Of a stretch of 50,949 nucleotides of DNA, positions 27,711-36,867 are shown one piece after another (within the stretch, counting starts at the first letter, position 1; each line of letters opens with the position of its first letter). Position numbers and translations under genes: made by a program. The DNA is from Kiritimatiellia bacterium (GTDB taxonomy: Bacteria; Verrucomicrobiota; Kiritimatiellia; RFP12; UBA3636): positions 1 through 50,949 of the forward strand of contig JAGCJJ010000022.1 of the NCBI GenBank assembly GCA_017648065.1. Reading direction: 5' to 3'. The notes under the pieces were generated by a model. The model was not told the DNA's origin. It ran no database searches and saw only the letters and a list, made by a program, of their open reading frames with translations.

Positions 27711-28889
27711 CTATTTTTTAAGGCTGTCGCGTTGAGCAAGGAACTTCTCAGCATGCTCATGGAATTTTCGCATTTCAGGATAAGAAGACTTATCAAATGC
27801 AGCATGGAATGCTTCAAGAGCTTCCTTTTGCTTTGAATTAAGCTTTGTTGGAATCTCCACTTCAAGGCGAACCAACAAATCACCAAAGCCACGTCCATTA
27901 AGCACTGGACAGCCCTTATCACGCAAACGAAGCAGCTTACCATTTGTTGTTCCTGATGAAATCTTAAGCTTAGCAAATCCATCAAGTGTTGGAATCTCTA
28001 CTTCACCACCCAATGCAGCAACATCAGGTGTAATTGGTACTGAGCAAATCAAATCATCACCATCACGCTCAAATAAAGGATGGTCTTTAACATGAATTAC
28101 AACATGTAAATCACCAGGCTCACCACCACGCTGACCACCTTCGCCCTTTCCAGACATGCGTAGACGAACTCCTGTATCTACACCTCTTGGAACTTTAAGG
28201 CTTATAGTAGACTTATCCTTTACTCGACCAGTTCCACGGCAAGTACGACATGGTGTGCGTACAACACTTCCTGCACCCTTACATACTGGGCAAGGAGATT
28301 GTACCTTGAAAAATCCAGCGCCGCTTATTACATAACCAGATCCATTACATTGCTTACAGGTTTCTCTTGAAGAACCTGCTGCTGCACCTGTTCCCTTACA
28401 ATCAGGGCAATCATGGTCATTTGGTATTGAAATTTCTTTAGTAGTACCAAACAATGCTTCTTCAAGAGTTATTTGCAAATCATAACGCAAATCTGCGCCC
28501 TTTTGAGGTGCATTTGGATTGCCACGATGAGAACGAGAACCACCTCCAAAAAGAGATTCAAAAATGCCGCCACCGCCGCCGCCACCAAACAAACCTTCAA
28601 AAAGATCACCAAAGTCACCAGCATGAGAAAAATCGCGACCAAAATCAAAGCCACCAGGACCAAACTTTGTGCCCTCATGACCAAAACGATCGTAATTAGC
28701 GCGCTTATTTTCATCGCTCAAGATTTCATAAGCCTCAGAAACTTCCTTAAACTTTTCTTCTGCTTCTTTATCTCCAGGATTTCTATCTGGATGATATTTC
28801 ATCGCGAGCTTACGATATGCTTTCTTAATTTCATCTGCTGTAGCTGTTTTAGAAACACCTAACAACTCATAATAATCTTGCTTTGCCAT
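27711..28889 (-). CDS. dnaJ: Chaperone protein DnaJ
   Basis: 392 residues. The J domain (1-70) contains the essential HPD in [13 protein letters not shown] Gly/Phe-rich linker follows. Four CxxCxGxG zinc motifs lie at ~160-225 ([32 protein letters not shown]), then two client-binding beta domains ([20 protein letters not shown]). It is the co-chaperone of DnaK. dnaK is not in the window. It is encoded after grpE, 42 nt away. Confidence 0.98.
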   Translation of the reverse strand: MAKQDYYELLGVSKTATADEIKKAYRKLAMKYHPDRNPGDKEAEEKFKEVSEAYEILSDENKRANYDRFGHEGTKFGPGGFDFGRDFSHAGDFGDLFEGLFGGGGGGGIFESLFGGGSRSHRGNPNAPQKGADLRYDLQITLEEALFGTTKEISIPNDHDCPDCKGTGAAAGSSRETCKQCNGSGYVISGAGFFKVQSPCPVCKGAGSVVRTPCRTCRGTGRVKDKSTISLKVPRGVDTGVRLRMSGKGEGGQRGGEPGDLHVVIHVKDHPLFERDGDDLICSVPITPDVAALGGEVEIPTLDGFAKLKISSGTTNGKLLRLRDKGCPVLNGRGFGDLLVRLEVEIPTKLNSKQKEALEAFHAAFDKSSYPEMRKFHEHAEKFLAQRDSLKK

Positions 28890-28931
28890 AAAATTCTTCT
28901 ACCTTTGCTTTTAGAATCGAGCTCACTAAAA

Positions 28932-29615
28932 TTATTCAACTGGAGCAGAAACAATTACTTGTGCTGCACGAAGCACTTTTCCATTAAGCATATAACCCTT
29001 GCGAACCTCAAATAGAACATGCTCTGCTGGCATGCTATCGCTAGGCATCTTTGAAAGTGCTTCATGCACCTCAACATCAAAAGGCTTACCAATGGATTCA
29101 ATTGGTGAAAGACCAAATTTATCAAGACCACGAAGCAATTCATTTTGAATTAACTTAAAGCCTTCGATATATGGATTAGGCTCTGCTGATTTTTCGTTCC
29201 CATCAGCATCTACTGGTGCTGCAGCTGTCTTTTCCAGAGAAGCAAGAGCATGATCAATATGATCTAATGCAGGCAACATAGCCAAGAGAAGGTCAGCATT
29301 TGCACTTTTAATCATATCTGCTCTATCACGAGCCATACGCTTACGATAATTATCAAAATCTGCTTGAAGTCGAATTAAGCGATCGCGATAAATTTCTGCC
29401 TCAGAAGGCTTTGACTCTTCTTCTGCTGTCTCAACTATTGGTTCATCTGACTCCGCAGCTGCTTCTTCTGCAGGTGCTTCTGTCTCTACATTAGCAGCAG
29501 CTTCTTCTGCAACAGATTCTGGAGCACAAGCCTCTTCTTCCACTGGTTGCTTAATTTCTTCTGCTGGCTGTTGATTAGTATCTACAATATCTTCTTTTAA
29601 ATCTTCGTTATTCAT
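28932..29615 (-). CDS. grpE: Nucleotide exchange factor GrpE
   Basis: 227 residues from the ATG at 29615 (MNNEDLKED); longer in-frame starts up to 29717 run through the promoter. The first ~95 residues are Glu/Ala-rich and disordered. The coiled coil RDRLIRLQADFDNYRKRMAR follows. The C-terminal beta head has GKPFDVEVHEALSKMPSDSM and KGYMLNGKVLRAAQVIVS. It releases ADP from DnaK. AAGGAG lies 13 nt upstream, a rather long spacing. Confidence 0.95.
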   Translation of the reverse strand: MNNEDLKEDIVDTNQQPAEEIKQPVEEEACAPESVAEEAAANVETEAPAEEAAAESDEPIVETAEEESKPSEAEIYRDRLIRLQADFDNYRKRMARDRADMIKSANADLLLAMLPALDHIDHALASLEKTAAAPVDADGNEKSAEPNPYIEGFKLIQNELLRGLDKFGLSPIESIGKPFDVEVHEALSKMPSDSMPAEHVLFEVRKGYMLNGKVLRAAQVIVSAPVE

Positions 29616-29659
29616 AAAAATTTGGTAACTCCTTATCGCCTCTTCCAGACGATTTTTTG

Positions 29660-29701
29660 ATAATAGTAGATAATTGTACCATTTTTTTACTATTATGTCT
29701 A
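29660..29701 (-). promoter_or_regulatory. grpE promoter with overlapping inverted repeat
   Basis: On the minus strand, -35 TAGACA (29696-29701) and -10 TACAAT (29673-29678) have an exact 17-bp spacer. A 9-bp inverted repeat, ATAATAGTA (29660-29668) with TACTATTAT (29688-29696), brackets the -10, as an operator would. No CIRCE element (TTAGCACTC type) is present. Confidence 0.6.
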
Positions 29702-29817
29702 GATAGCGAAATTCCAAAATAATGTTAATTCATGTATGAAAAAACATTGTAATAAAAGGATAAAAATTCGTGATTTTAAGCTCGATATGCAAATTTTTGC
29801 AAAACCGGCTTGGCTCA

Positions 29818-32073
29818 TTACCCAAGCATCACAATTTCTTGATCTAAGAGAATTTGATGAGTATCGTAAACCTTCTCACGAACACACTGTATTAGTGCTG
29901 CCACATCAGAAGCAGTTGCTCCACTCTCTGTAGCTATAATATTTCCATGCTGCTCAATTACCCTTACAGCACCAATGCGCATACCTTTGCAGCCCGCTTC
30001 ATCAGAAAGCTTGCCTGCAATCGCATCAGGTGGATTACGAAAGACACTGCCCTCTGTGCGTAAACCACTAAAATCAAAGCGCTTCGCCTTTGCAGAAGCT
30101 ATTTCTGCAGAAATTGCGTCTGGTGTGCTCTTGCATAATTCAATCACACAACTTAATACTATCTTGTCTACCAATCCTGGGCAACAATGGTAGCCCGCAG
30201 CAAGCATCTCCACAGACAACTCTTCTTGCGCTCCTGTGGCAGGGTCTAGCACCGTGACGCTCTTTACTACATCACAAATCGCACCCTGACGCGTGCCCGC
30301 ATTCATTGCCAGCCAACCACCGACATTTCCTGGTATGCCAGACATATATTCCAATCCTGACAATCCATGCTCTTTACAGTAATTCAAAACTGTGGCTGAT
30401 GGCGTAGCGGCACCAACCTCAAGCTGTGTCTCTGAAATTGCTTTTATAAATGAATATTCTTTTGGCAAACGCAAAATTGTACCTTCGTAGCCAGTACCAG
30501 AAACAAAAAGATTTGTTCCATGTCCAACTACACGCTTTGGTCCTTCTGCCTTCACAAATTCATCAATGTTCTCTGTTAGCTTTACGACATATCCTTTTGT
30601 GCCGTAAGAGCCGAGCTGAACCAACTCTCCTTCTATTGGCTGGAGGTGCTGTAATTCTGGCAGTAGTTTTATAATATCTCCGGCACCAACAAGCAAAAGC
30701 AAATCGTCCTTACGTAATGTAAAACGAAGATAAGTCAAAACTGATTCAAGCGTTGCAGCAAAAATTGGCTCTGGCGTTGTGGCAGGGTCTGCCTCCTTTG
30801 CCTTACGAAAAGAGGCGTAAAGGCTCGCATTTGTCCCCCCACAAATCAATGGCTCTGAGGCTGAATATACAGGTGGAATAATCACCTCATCGCAGCCAAT
30901 AAATGCCTCAGGAAATTCTTTAATAAAATTCTTTGTACGCGAATATCTATGAGGCTGAAATACAGCTACTATTCTTTTGGCAGGAACCAACTTTGCTGCA
31001 GAAATCAATGCCTTAATTTCCTCTGGATGATGTGCATAATCGGAAATTATTTTGAAAAGCTTTGTGCAATGTTCAAAGTGCTCAAAGCGTCGCGCAGGAA
31101 GGCTTGCAACATTTGATAAATGTGTTGCTGCATCGTTCAATGAAACACCTAATGCTGAGGCGGCTGCTATTGCGGCTGCCGCATTATAAAGATTATGCTT
31201 ACCAGGCATATTTTCAAGGGTAAAGCAAGCGCTTGAATTTGCTGTGATTATTTCACCTCTTGGAGATACAGAAGAATAATCAACAAGCTTAAGAGCGAAA
31301 TCAGCAGGCTTTTCTGCACCATAACTTAATACTTTGGCAGAGCAATCACACTCTGCCACAATTTTGCTTGCACGAGCAGCATCTGCATTATAAAAAACAA
31401 AGCCTTGCGTAGCTACAACTGCTTTAGTAAAAACATTTGCAAAGGCAGCCTCTGATTCAAAATGATCTATATGATCTAAATCAACATTTGTTATTACTGT
31501 GACAAATGGAGAATATTCTGCCAAAGTTCCATCACTTTCATCTGCTTCAGTAACAATCAACGAATCTTGTGCTTCTGGAGCTCCTCCCGCTGGATGTGGC
31601 AGGGTGCGAGAACTACCCCCGATGCACCATGCAAGTGAAGGATAATTTGCTGCTTGAAGCAATGCAGCAAGATAGGTAGCCGTCGTTGTCTTTCCATGAG
31701 AGCCACACACCGCAACAAGCTTACGATGCTTGGACAATTCAGCCAAGACTCTACCACGACGATAAATTGCCACACCTAATTGTTTGAATGCCAACAGCTC
31801 CTCGCTCTCTTCTGAAACTGCTGGCGTATAAATAACAATATCCGTGGCAGGGTCAAAGCTCTCTGCATGTGTGGCAGAGTGTCCTATAGACACTGCCACA
31901 CCGAGCTCCTCAAGCCAACGGATATTTGAATTTTCTTGTGAATCGCACCCCGAAACAGTCCATCCAAAACGATGTAGAATATAGGCTAATCCTGCCATTC
32001 CGACACCGCCAATTCCCACAAAGTGAGCTCTGCCAGGAGTGGCTGCTGTAAATATCGAAGTTAATGCAATCAC
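29818..32073 (-). CDS. murCB: Fused UDP-N-acetylmuramate-L-alanine ligase / UDP-N-acetylenolpyruvoylglucosamine reductase (MurC-MurB)
   Basis: 751 residues. The MurC part (~15-460) has HFVGIGGVGMAGLAYIL, the ATP loop VCGSHGKTTTATYLA (~122-136) and VFQPHRYSRTK. The MurB part (~480-751) has VGHGTNLFVSGTGYEG (~516), LEYMSGIPGNVGGWLAMNAG (~576) and EGSVFRNPP (~676) with the catalytic Ser. The two catalyse consecutive cytosolic peptidoglycan steps in reverse order of the fusion. The MurB N-terminal end is short. The start is a GTG 13 nt after the lipoprotein gene. Several TGTGGCAGGGTC words lie inside (see findings). Confidence 0.93.
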   Translation of the reverse strand: MIALTSIFTAATPGRAHFVGIGGVGMAGLAYILHRFGWTVSGCDSQENSNIRWLEELGVAVSIGHSATHAESFDPATDIVIYTPAVSEESEELLAFKQLGVAIYRRGRVLAELSKHRKLVAVCGSHGKTTTATYLAALLQAANYPSLAWCIGGSSRTLPHPAGGAPEAQDSLIVTEADESDGTLAEYSPFVTVITNVDLDHIDHFESEAAFANVFTKAVVATQGFVFYNADAARASKIVAECDCSAKVLSYGAEKPADFALKLVDYSSVSPRGEIITANSSACFTLENMPGKHNLYNAAAAIAAASALGVSLNDAATHLSNVASLPARRFEHFEHCTKLFKIISDYAHHPEEIKALISAAKLVPAKRIVAVFQPHRYSRTKNFIKEFPEAFIGCDEVIIPPVYSASEPLICGGTNASLYASFRKAKEADPATTPEPIFAATLESVLTYLRFTLRKDDLLLLVGAGDIIKLLPELQHLQPIEGELVQLGSYGTKGYVVKLTENIDEFVKAEGPKRVVGHGTNLFVSGTGYEGTILRLPKEYSFIKAISETQLEVGAATPSATVLNYCKEHGLSGLEYMSGIPGNVGGWLAMNAGTRQGAICDVVKSVTVLDPATGAQEELSVEMLAAGYHCCPGLVDKIVLSCVIELCKSTPDAISAEIASAKAKRFDFSGLRTEGSVFRNPPDAIAGKLSDEAGCKGMRIGAVRVIEQHGNIIATESGATASDVAALIQCVREKVYDTHQILLDQEIVMLG

Positions 32074-32086
32074 AATCTATCTATCA

Positions 32087-32560
32087 TTATGGGCGAACGC
32101 GCTTTGTGCCTTTTGCATCAACTAGCACGCGAACAGTCTGACCAACAACAAAATTATCATTACCTGCGGTCTGCACAATTGCCTCACACTCACCTGTTAG
32201 GTCGTATTGTACTGAAATTTCAAGTGCCTTAGTACGTGTTAGTTTGCCCTCTGCTTTTGCGCCAATCAATGCTCCACCGATTGCACCAACAGCTGCAGCA
32301 ATATCTCTGCCTGTGCCACCACCAATTGTAGAGCCAGCTAAGCCACCAAGAACAGCTCCACTAATTCCACCAACAGTACCATCTGTACCCTCTATAGTAA
32401 CATTTTCTATAGCAATAATTTTTGCCAGATAAATTTTATTTGCTGTTTTTACTTCATCTCGTGAATATGTGCTACCTGCTGCATCCATTGAAAAACAACC
32501 AGTAACAAAAAACATTGCAGCTAAACAAATGCCAAAGATTGAATAAGATATTTTTTTCAT
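32087..32560 (-). CDS. Glycine-zipper outer-membrane lipoprotein (SlyB/17-kDa antigen-like)
   Basis: 157 residues. The lipoprotein signal ends in AMFFVTGC, giving an acylated Cys at about residue 22. A glycine-zipper double helix (~62-105) reads GTVGGISGAVLGGLAGSTIGG and AAAVGAIGGALIGAKAEG in consecutive stretches. A C-terminal beta domain follows (VQYDLTGECEAIVQ). Members sit in the outer membrane or periplasm and may stabilise the envelope. It is encoded between lolD and murCB; being a lipoprotein, it would itself be a Lol client. AAGGA precedes the ATG. Confidence 0.85.
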   Translation of the reverse strand: MKKISYSIFGICLAAMFFVTGCFSMDAAGSTYSRDEVKTANKIYLAKIIAIENVTIEGTDGTVGGISGAVLGGLAGSTIGGGTGRDIAAAVGAIGGALIGAKAEGKLTRTKALEISVQYDLTGECEAIVQTAGNDNFVVGQTVRVLVDAKGTKRVRP

Positions 32561-32601
32561 AGTTTTTATCCTTTTATATGTAGTTTTTATTCTTTTATAT
32601 T

Positions 32602-33315
32602 TTAATTTAACACACCATTCTCAAGAGTTAAAATTCTATCGCACTTTTCTGCAATATGTGGAGTGTGTGTAACTACCAACAATGCAGGAGGTGCCTTTTG
32701 TTCTCCCCCAATCAGAGGAAGCTTACTTGATAATGAGAACAAAATATCCAAAATAGAATCGCCTGTGGCAGGATCCAGATTTCCTGTAGGCTCATCAGCA
32801 AGAATCAATTCAGGAGAATTGATTAATGCGCGAGCAACCGCTACTCGCTGCTGCTCTCCTCCTGATAATTCAAGAGGCTTGTGAGCAAGACGTTCTCCTA
32901 ATCCAACTGCCTCAAGCAATGCTATTGCACGCTCTTTTGCTTGCGGATTACGTTTCTTTAATGCCATATTTGGCAGAGCAACATTATCCACAATATTCAT
33001 CTCAGGCATAAGATGATATGTCTGAAAAACAAAACCAATTTTTTCCGCACGTAAAAGGGCTTTACGATTTTCAGAAAGTTTTGTTAATTCTCCTACTGAA
33101 GCAAAATTGATGCTTGTATCTGGAGACTTATCAGGCTTATCTAATGTACCCAAGATATGTAAAGCAGTACTCTTTCCAGAGCCGCTCTTTCCAACAATTG
33201 CGACATGCTCGCCTTGCTTTATATCAATAGAGAAATCATTTAATACCTTAATGCTTCCTGAAGGAAGTTTATAGGTCTTTGATATATGCTTTGCTGATAA
33301 TACTAAATCACTCAT
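32602..33315 (-). CDS. lolD: Lipoprotein-releasing ABC transporter ATP-binding protein LolD
   Basis: 237 residues from the ATG at 33315, with AGGAG 8 nt upstream; a GTG two codons earlier overlaps the permease stop. Walker A is VGKSGSGKST, the Q-loop is FVFQTYHLMPEMNI, the signature is LSGGEQQRVAVARAL, and Walker B is LILADEPTGNLDPATGD. It belongs to the MacB/LolD subgroup. A short insertion (GGEQKAPP) precedes the H-loop VTHTP. It powers extraction of lipoproteins from the inner membrane with the adjacent permease. Confidence 0.92.
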   Translation of the reverse strand: MSDLVLSAKHISKTYKLPSGSIKVLNDFSIDIKQGEHVAIVGKSGSGKSTALHILGTLDKPDKSPDTSINFASVGELTKLSENRKALLRAEKIGFVFQTYHLMPEMNIVDNVALPNMALKKRNPQAKERAIALLEAVGLGERLAHKPLELSGGEQQRVAVARALINSPELILADEPTGNLDPATGDSILDILFSLSSKLPLIGGEQKAPPALLVVTHTPHIAEKCDRILTLENGVLN

Positions 33316-33320
33316 CGCCA

Positions 33321-34559
33321 CTACTCCTGATTGATTGCTTTAATTGGATCTAGCGAAGCAGCGCGCCATGCTGGCAAGAAGCTAGCAAGAGAACAAAGAA
33401 CAAATACGGCTCCAACTGTAGCCAAAACATCACTTGCAACAATTCGATATGGTATTGCACCCAAACCATATATTTCTTTTGGGAAAACCTCTATTCCGAC
33501 ACTTGACAGTGCTGCAACAATATTTTGGAGATTGATTAAAACAAGCCATCCAAGAGCAACTCCCAGCACAATACCAATTATACATTGTAGCTGACCATTG
33601 ATAATAAATGCCTGCTTAAGCTGTCTGTTTGAAAATCCAAGTGCCTTTAACAAGCCAATTTCCGGTGTCTTTTGAATTGTTATAACAATAAGTGTATTTG
33701 TAACACAAAATGCAGCAACGATTGCGATAAAGAATAAAAGAATAAACATCATTGTCTTTTCGGTGCGGAGCGCCTCAAAAAGCACCTGATCATTTTCCTG
33801 CCAATTATTTACAACAAACAAAGGTCCTAGCTGTGCTGCAATTCTCTCTTGAGCAACAAATGCAAGTTCTGGCTCCTTGAGTTGTACTTGAATGGTTTGG
33901 CAGCCTTCCTCGAGTCCTGTAATATCGCGAGCCATACCGAGCGAAGTTATGATAAGACCATCATCAAAATCGCGCATCCCCATATCATATATACCAGTAA
34001 CATAAAGTTCCTCAGGGAAATAAAGCTCATTTGCAGATTTCAGATTTAGAGCTGTATAGCATAGCAAGCGCTGACCAGGAGCATTAACACCAAGACGATA
34101 AAGCGCCATATCAATACCAATAACAGCAGAATCTTCGGCCACATTAAATTCGCCGACTTTTATCTTATCCTTCACTTTATCAAACATTTGGCTACGAAGT
34201 GGGTCAACGCCTATTACTTGAGCAACGACTGGCTCCACATCATCTCTATACTTCACCATTACTTGAGATGCAATGGTAGGCATACAGGCTGTAACAGCCT
34301 CGTCTTTGAGGACAAGATCGCAAATTTCATCAGGGTTTGGAATGCTATCTGTATAACGTGAAGAAATAGTGATATGTGGCTTAAAACTAAGGATTTTCTC
34401 CTTCCAAACATCACCGAAGCCCGTCATAACAGCAAGCACTATCATCAATATTGCCACACCTAGGGTAACACCTAGCACAGTTATTATGGTAATAACTGAT
34501 GCAAAGCTACGCTTTGGAAGCATATATTTAAGAGCTAAAAAAAGAGGGAATGATTTCAT
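33321..34559 (-). CDS. Lipoprotein-releasing ABC transporter permease (LolC/LolE)
   Basis: 412 residues. It starts FPLFLALKYMLPKRSFAS, then a first membrane helix TVLGVTLGVAILMIVLAVMT. A large periplasmic (MacB-PCD-type) domain spans ~55-260, and three C-terminal helices follow (FILLFFIAIVAAFCVTNTLI; IIGIVLGVALGWLVL; the last near 375-395). It ends LDPIKAINQE, the usual FtsX/LolC tail. One permease gene is present, so the exporter may be a homodimer (LolF-like). It is translationally coupled to lolD. Confidence 0.9.
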   Translation of the reverse strand: MKSFPLFLALKYMLPKRSFASVITIITVLGVTLGVAILMIVLAVMTGFGDVWKEKILSFKPHITISSRYTDSIPNPDEICDLVLKDEAVTACMPTIASQVMVKYRDDVEPVVAQVIGVDPLRSQMFDKVKDKIKVGEFNVAEDSAVIGIDMALYRLGVNAPGQRLLCYTALNLKSANELYFPEELYVTGIYDMGMRDFDDGLIITSLGMARDITGLEEGCQTIQVQLKEPELAFVAQERIAAQLGPLFVVNNWQENDQVLFEALRTEKTMMFILLFFIAIVAAFCVTNTLIVITIQKTPEIGLLKALGFSNRQLKQAFIINGQLQCIIGIVLGVALGWLVLINLQNIVAALSSVGIEVFPKEIYGLGAIPYRIVASDVLATVGAVFVLCSLASFLPAWRAASLDPIKAINQE

Positions 34560-34746
34560 AATTAGTCAGATTAATTTTATTTGAACAATATTTTAGGATA
34601 AACCGATAAAATGAGCAAGCAAAATATTGAAACAAATTCAGAAGATTAGCAAAAAGAAGATGACAGACAAAGCATGTTAAACAGACATCACACAAATGTA
34701 CCCCACCTAGGGGCATTTACCCTCACAAATTTCGGCATAAAATTCA

Positions 34747-34763
34747 TATACTATAATAGTATA
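34747..34763 (+). promoter_or_regulatory. Perfect palindrome containing the -10 of the gspL promoter
   Basis: TATACTATAATAGTATA is a 17-nt perfect palindrome about one central base. It contains a consensus TATAAT (34752-34757) about 80 bp before gspL. The -35 is weak. It also includes ATAATAGTA, the same 9-mer that forms one arm of the grpE inverted repeat. It lies in the 280-bp divergent gap with lolC. Confidence 0.55.
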
Positions 34764-34838
34764 AAGAGACTTGCCTTTTTCAGTTACTTATGCAATAATA
34801 ATGTAAACGTATTAAACCAAGTATTTAGTTGACTAATT

Positions 34839-36287
34839 ATGGCAAAAGATTTTTGCTCCGCAATAACATTTTCAGGGAGCTCTTTTGCGTGGGCAAAATG
34901 CTCATGCAACAAGGGCGTATTTTCCATTTCTTCAAGTGGAGAGCTCGGTCATACCCCAATAGAGCCACAGCTCTCAGACGAAGATCAAAATTCAACTGTA
35001 GCAGCAGACTTTCAAAAAGAGCTTGCTTTCTATGGCAAAAAAGTATCTTCAAAGCTTGCAGATAAGAACACACTTTCAATCCCAACCTCACGCCTTATCT
35101 TTAAGGTTGCATCCTTCCCTTCTGTTGATTTATCAGAAATTCAGCAGATGGCACTAAATGAATTTGAGCCACAGTCTCCTGCTCCATTAGAGGAAATGGT
35201 TTTCTCTTTTGATGTGCTTGAGCAAGCTGACGGATCTTCCAGGATCATATATGCTGCAGCAAAGGAAGAGGACGTTCTAAACCAACTTCTTTATCTTGAT
35301 GTTACTCCAAAAAAGGTAGAGCGCGTAGATGCATACATTTTAGGCCTGCTACGTAACATCGCAGATGCAGATATGCTCCAAGCAGATACAAGAAATGTAA
35401 TTCTTGCACGTGAAGGAGATTTTCTGACAATTCTTGTAACTGACGGCAAGCAGCCTTGCGCAATTCGTCATTTAGGCAATGCTGATGCAATTTCCGGTTT
35501 TGCACTTTCCTCTGGCATTAGCAAGACCATCCGCCAGGTAAACAGTGAATTTACGAAGAAAGAAATTTCAAAGCTAATCTTTGTTGATCTTGATGGAACA
35601 CCTGTTCTTGCACAAGCAGAAAAGATTAAGCAGGCAATTGGTGCAACAAGCGATTTGCTTCCTACAATGGTATCAACCTCAGAAAAGCCTGTTGAGAATG
35701 CACAAACAACATTGCCATTAATTGCAGTCGGTGTTGCTAACCGTTCCTTTGAAAAAGGTGTGATGAATCTTTTTCCTGGCAGTTGGACAGCTGAATTGCA
35801 GCAGCAAAAGGCTAAGGTGAGAAATATCTCAATTTTCTCTGTGATTATGGTTTTATGGTTCTGCCTTATCACATACCTTTATGGATATCCATATCTTATC
35901 AGCCATAAGATTGATAAAGCGAACAAAATTTCTGAACAGCTTTTACCTGAATCAAGCAAGGTACAAGATTTCCGCAATCGTATCAATATCATAGATAGCT
36001 ATTCTGACCGCACTCGCTCTCCTCTTGAGCTTTTGCGTGAGGTTTGCATCTATATGCCAGAAGGAATTGATTTAACACAATTCCGTTATCGTGGCACCGA
36101 TAAAATCTTACAGATAGAAGGCCGTGCACAATCCTCATCTATCATTTACGATTTTATGAATAATCTCAGAGGCTCCAAACTACTTGGAGAAAACCGCCTA
36201 ACCTCAGGACCAACCCACAATAAAAATTTGGGCAAGGACGTCTTTGAGCTAGCTATTGTTATAACTTCTAGCAAAGAAGAGGAGTAG
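34839..36287 (+). CDS. gspL: GspL/PilM-PilN-like type II secretion assembly protein
   Basis: 482 residues. The cytoplasmic N-terminal part (~1-320) has the outline of an actin-like PilM/GspL domain (LSIPTSRLIFKVASFP; QMALNEFEPQ; EKIKQAIGA) but no clear ATP-binding motif. One membrane helix lies at ~330-352 (IFSVIMVLWFCLITYLYGY). The periplasmic part (~360-482) is PilN-like (LELLREVCIYMPEGIDLTQF). It would link the cytoplasmic ATPase to the pseudopilus. It is followed at 10 nt by a GspM-like gene and then the secretin. GspE, F and G are not in the window. No ribosome site is evident. Confidence 0.78.
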   Translation: MAKDFCSAITFSGSSFAWAKCSCNKGVFSISSSGELGHTPIEPQLSDEDQNSTVAADFQKELAFYGKKVSSKLADKNTLSIPTSRLIFKVASFPSVDLSEIQQMALNEFEPQSPAPLEEMVFSFDVLEQADGSSRIIYAAAKEEDVLNQLLYLDVTPKKVERVDAYILGLLRNIADADMLQADTRNVILAREGDFLTILVTDGKQPCAIRHLGNADAISGFALSSGISKTIRQVNSEFTKKEISKLIFVDLDGTPVLAQAEKIKQAIGATSDLLPTMVSTSEKPVENAQTTLPLIAVGVANRSFEKGVMNLFPGSWTAELQQQKAKVRNISIFSVIMVLWFCLITYLYGYPYLISHKIDKANKISEQLLPESSKVQDFRNRINIIDSYSDRTRSPLELLREVCIYMPEGIDLTQFRYRGTDKILQIEGRAQSSSIIYDFMNNLRGSKLLGENRLTSGPTHNKNLGKDVFELAIVITSSKEEE

Positions 36288-36297
36288 GAACTAAGCC

Positions 36298-36837
36298 ATG
36301 AGTATATCAACAAAAGATAAGCAGCTTCTAATCATTATTGGGCTTATTCTTCTTTTTGGAATTACCCTAGCAAATCTAAGAAAATGCATTGACAACATTT
36401 CAATCAAGCAGCGAGCTCTTCACACAACTGAAGAAAACATTTCTATGCAAAAGGCTCTGATTGAAGCAAAGGATATTTGGGCAAAGCGCTATGAGGAAAA
36501 GAAGCCACAGATGCCTGTCTTTAAGCCTGATGTTCAAGTAGACACATATTGGCTTAACATTATGGATTTAGCTGCAGAAAGACATGGTGTAAAGATTCGC
36601 AACCGTCATACAGGTGAAGAAACAAAGGTAAGCGATGTTTTTGAATTTCCTATTGAGGTTAAAGATTGGGAAAGCGAGCTTGAGCCATTTGTCAATTTTA
36701 TGTATGCACTTCAAGCAGAGGGCGCAATGCTTGATATTCGCACTCTAAACATAACTCCAATTTCAAATAAACCAGGTCTACTAAAAGGTTCATTCGTGCT
36801 TTATTGTGCATATATGCGCGACGATTCTGCAGAATAA
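36298..36837 (+). CDS. GspM/PilO-like type II secretion protein
   Basis: 179 residues: an N-terminal membrane helix (LLIIIGLILLFGITLANL), a coiled coil (~35-60) and a ferredoxin-like C-terminal domain (NFMYALQAEGAMLDIRTLNI). Sequence similarity alone would be weak. The position between the GspL-like protein and the secretin, and the topology, support the call. It probably dimerises with GspL in the inner-membrane platform. Confidence 0.7.
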   Translation: MSISTKDKQLLIIIGLILLFGITLANLRKCIDNISIKQRALHTTEENISMQKALIEAKDIWAKRYEEKKPQMPVFKPDVQVDTYWLNIMDLAAERHGVKIRNRHTGEETKVSDVFEFPIEVKDWESELEPFVNFMYALQAEGAMLDIRTLNITPISNKPGLLKGSFVLYCAYMRDDSAE

Positions 36838-36867
36838 AATAATTTAATTTACATTTAGGGAAAAAAT

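Noticed and set aside
29640..29710. CIRCE element for HrcA at grpE
   Set aside because: No TTAGCACTC-N9-GAGTGCTAA is present. A different inverted repeat is there instead.
29616..29717. Longer GrpE start (34 extra codons)
   Set aside because: The extension covers the predicted grpE promoter. The ATG at 29615 is followed by a typical GrpE acidic N-terminus.
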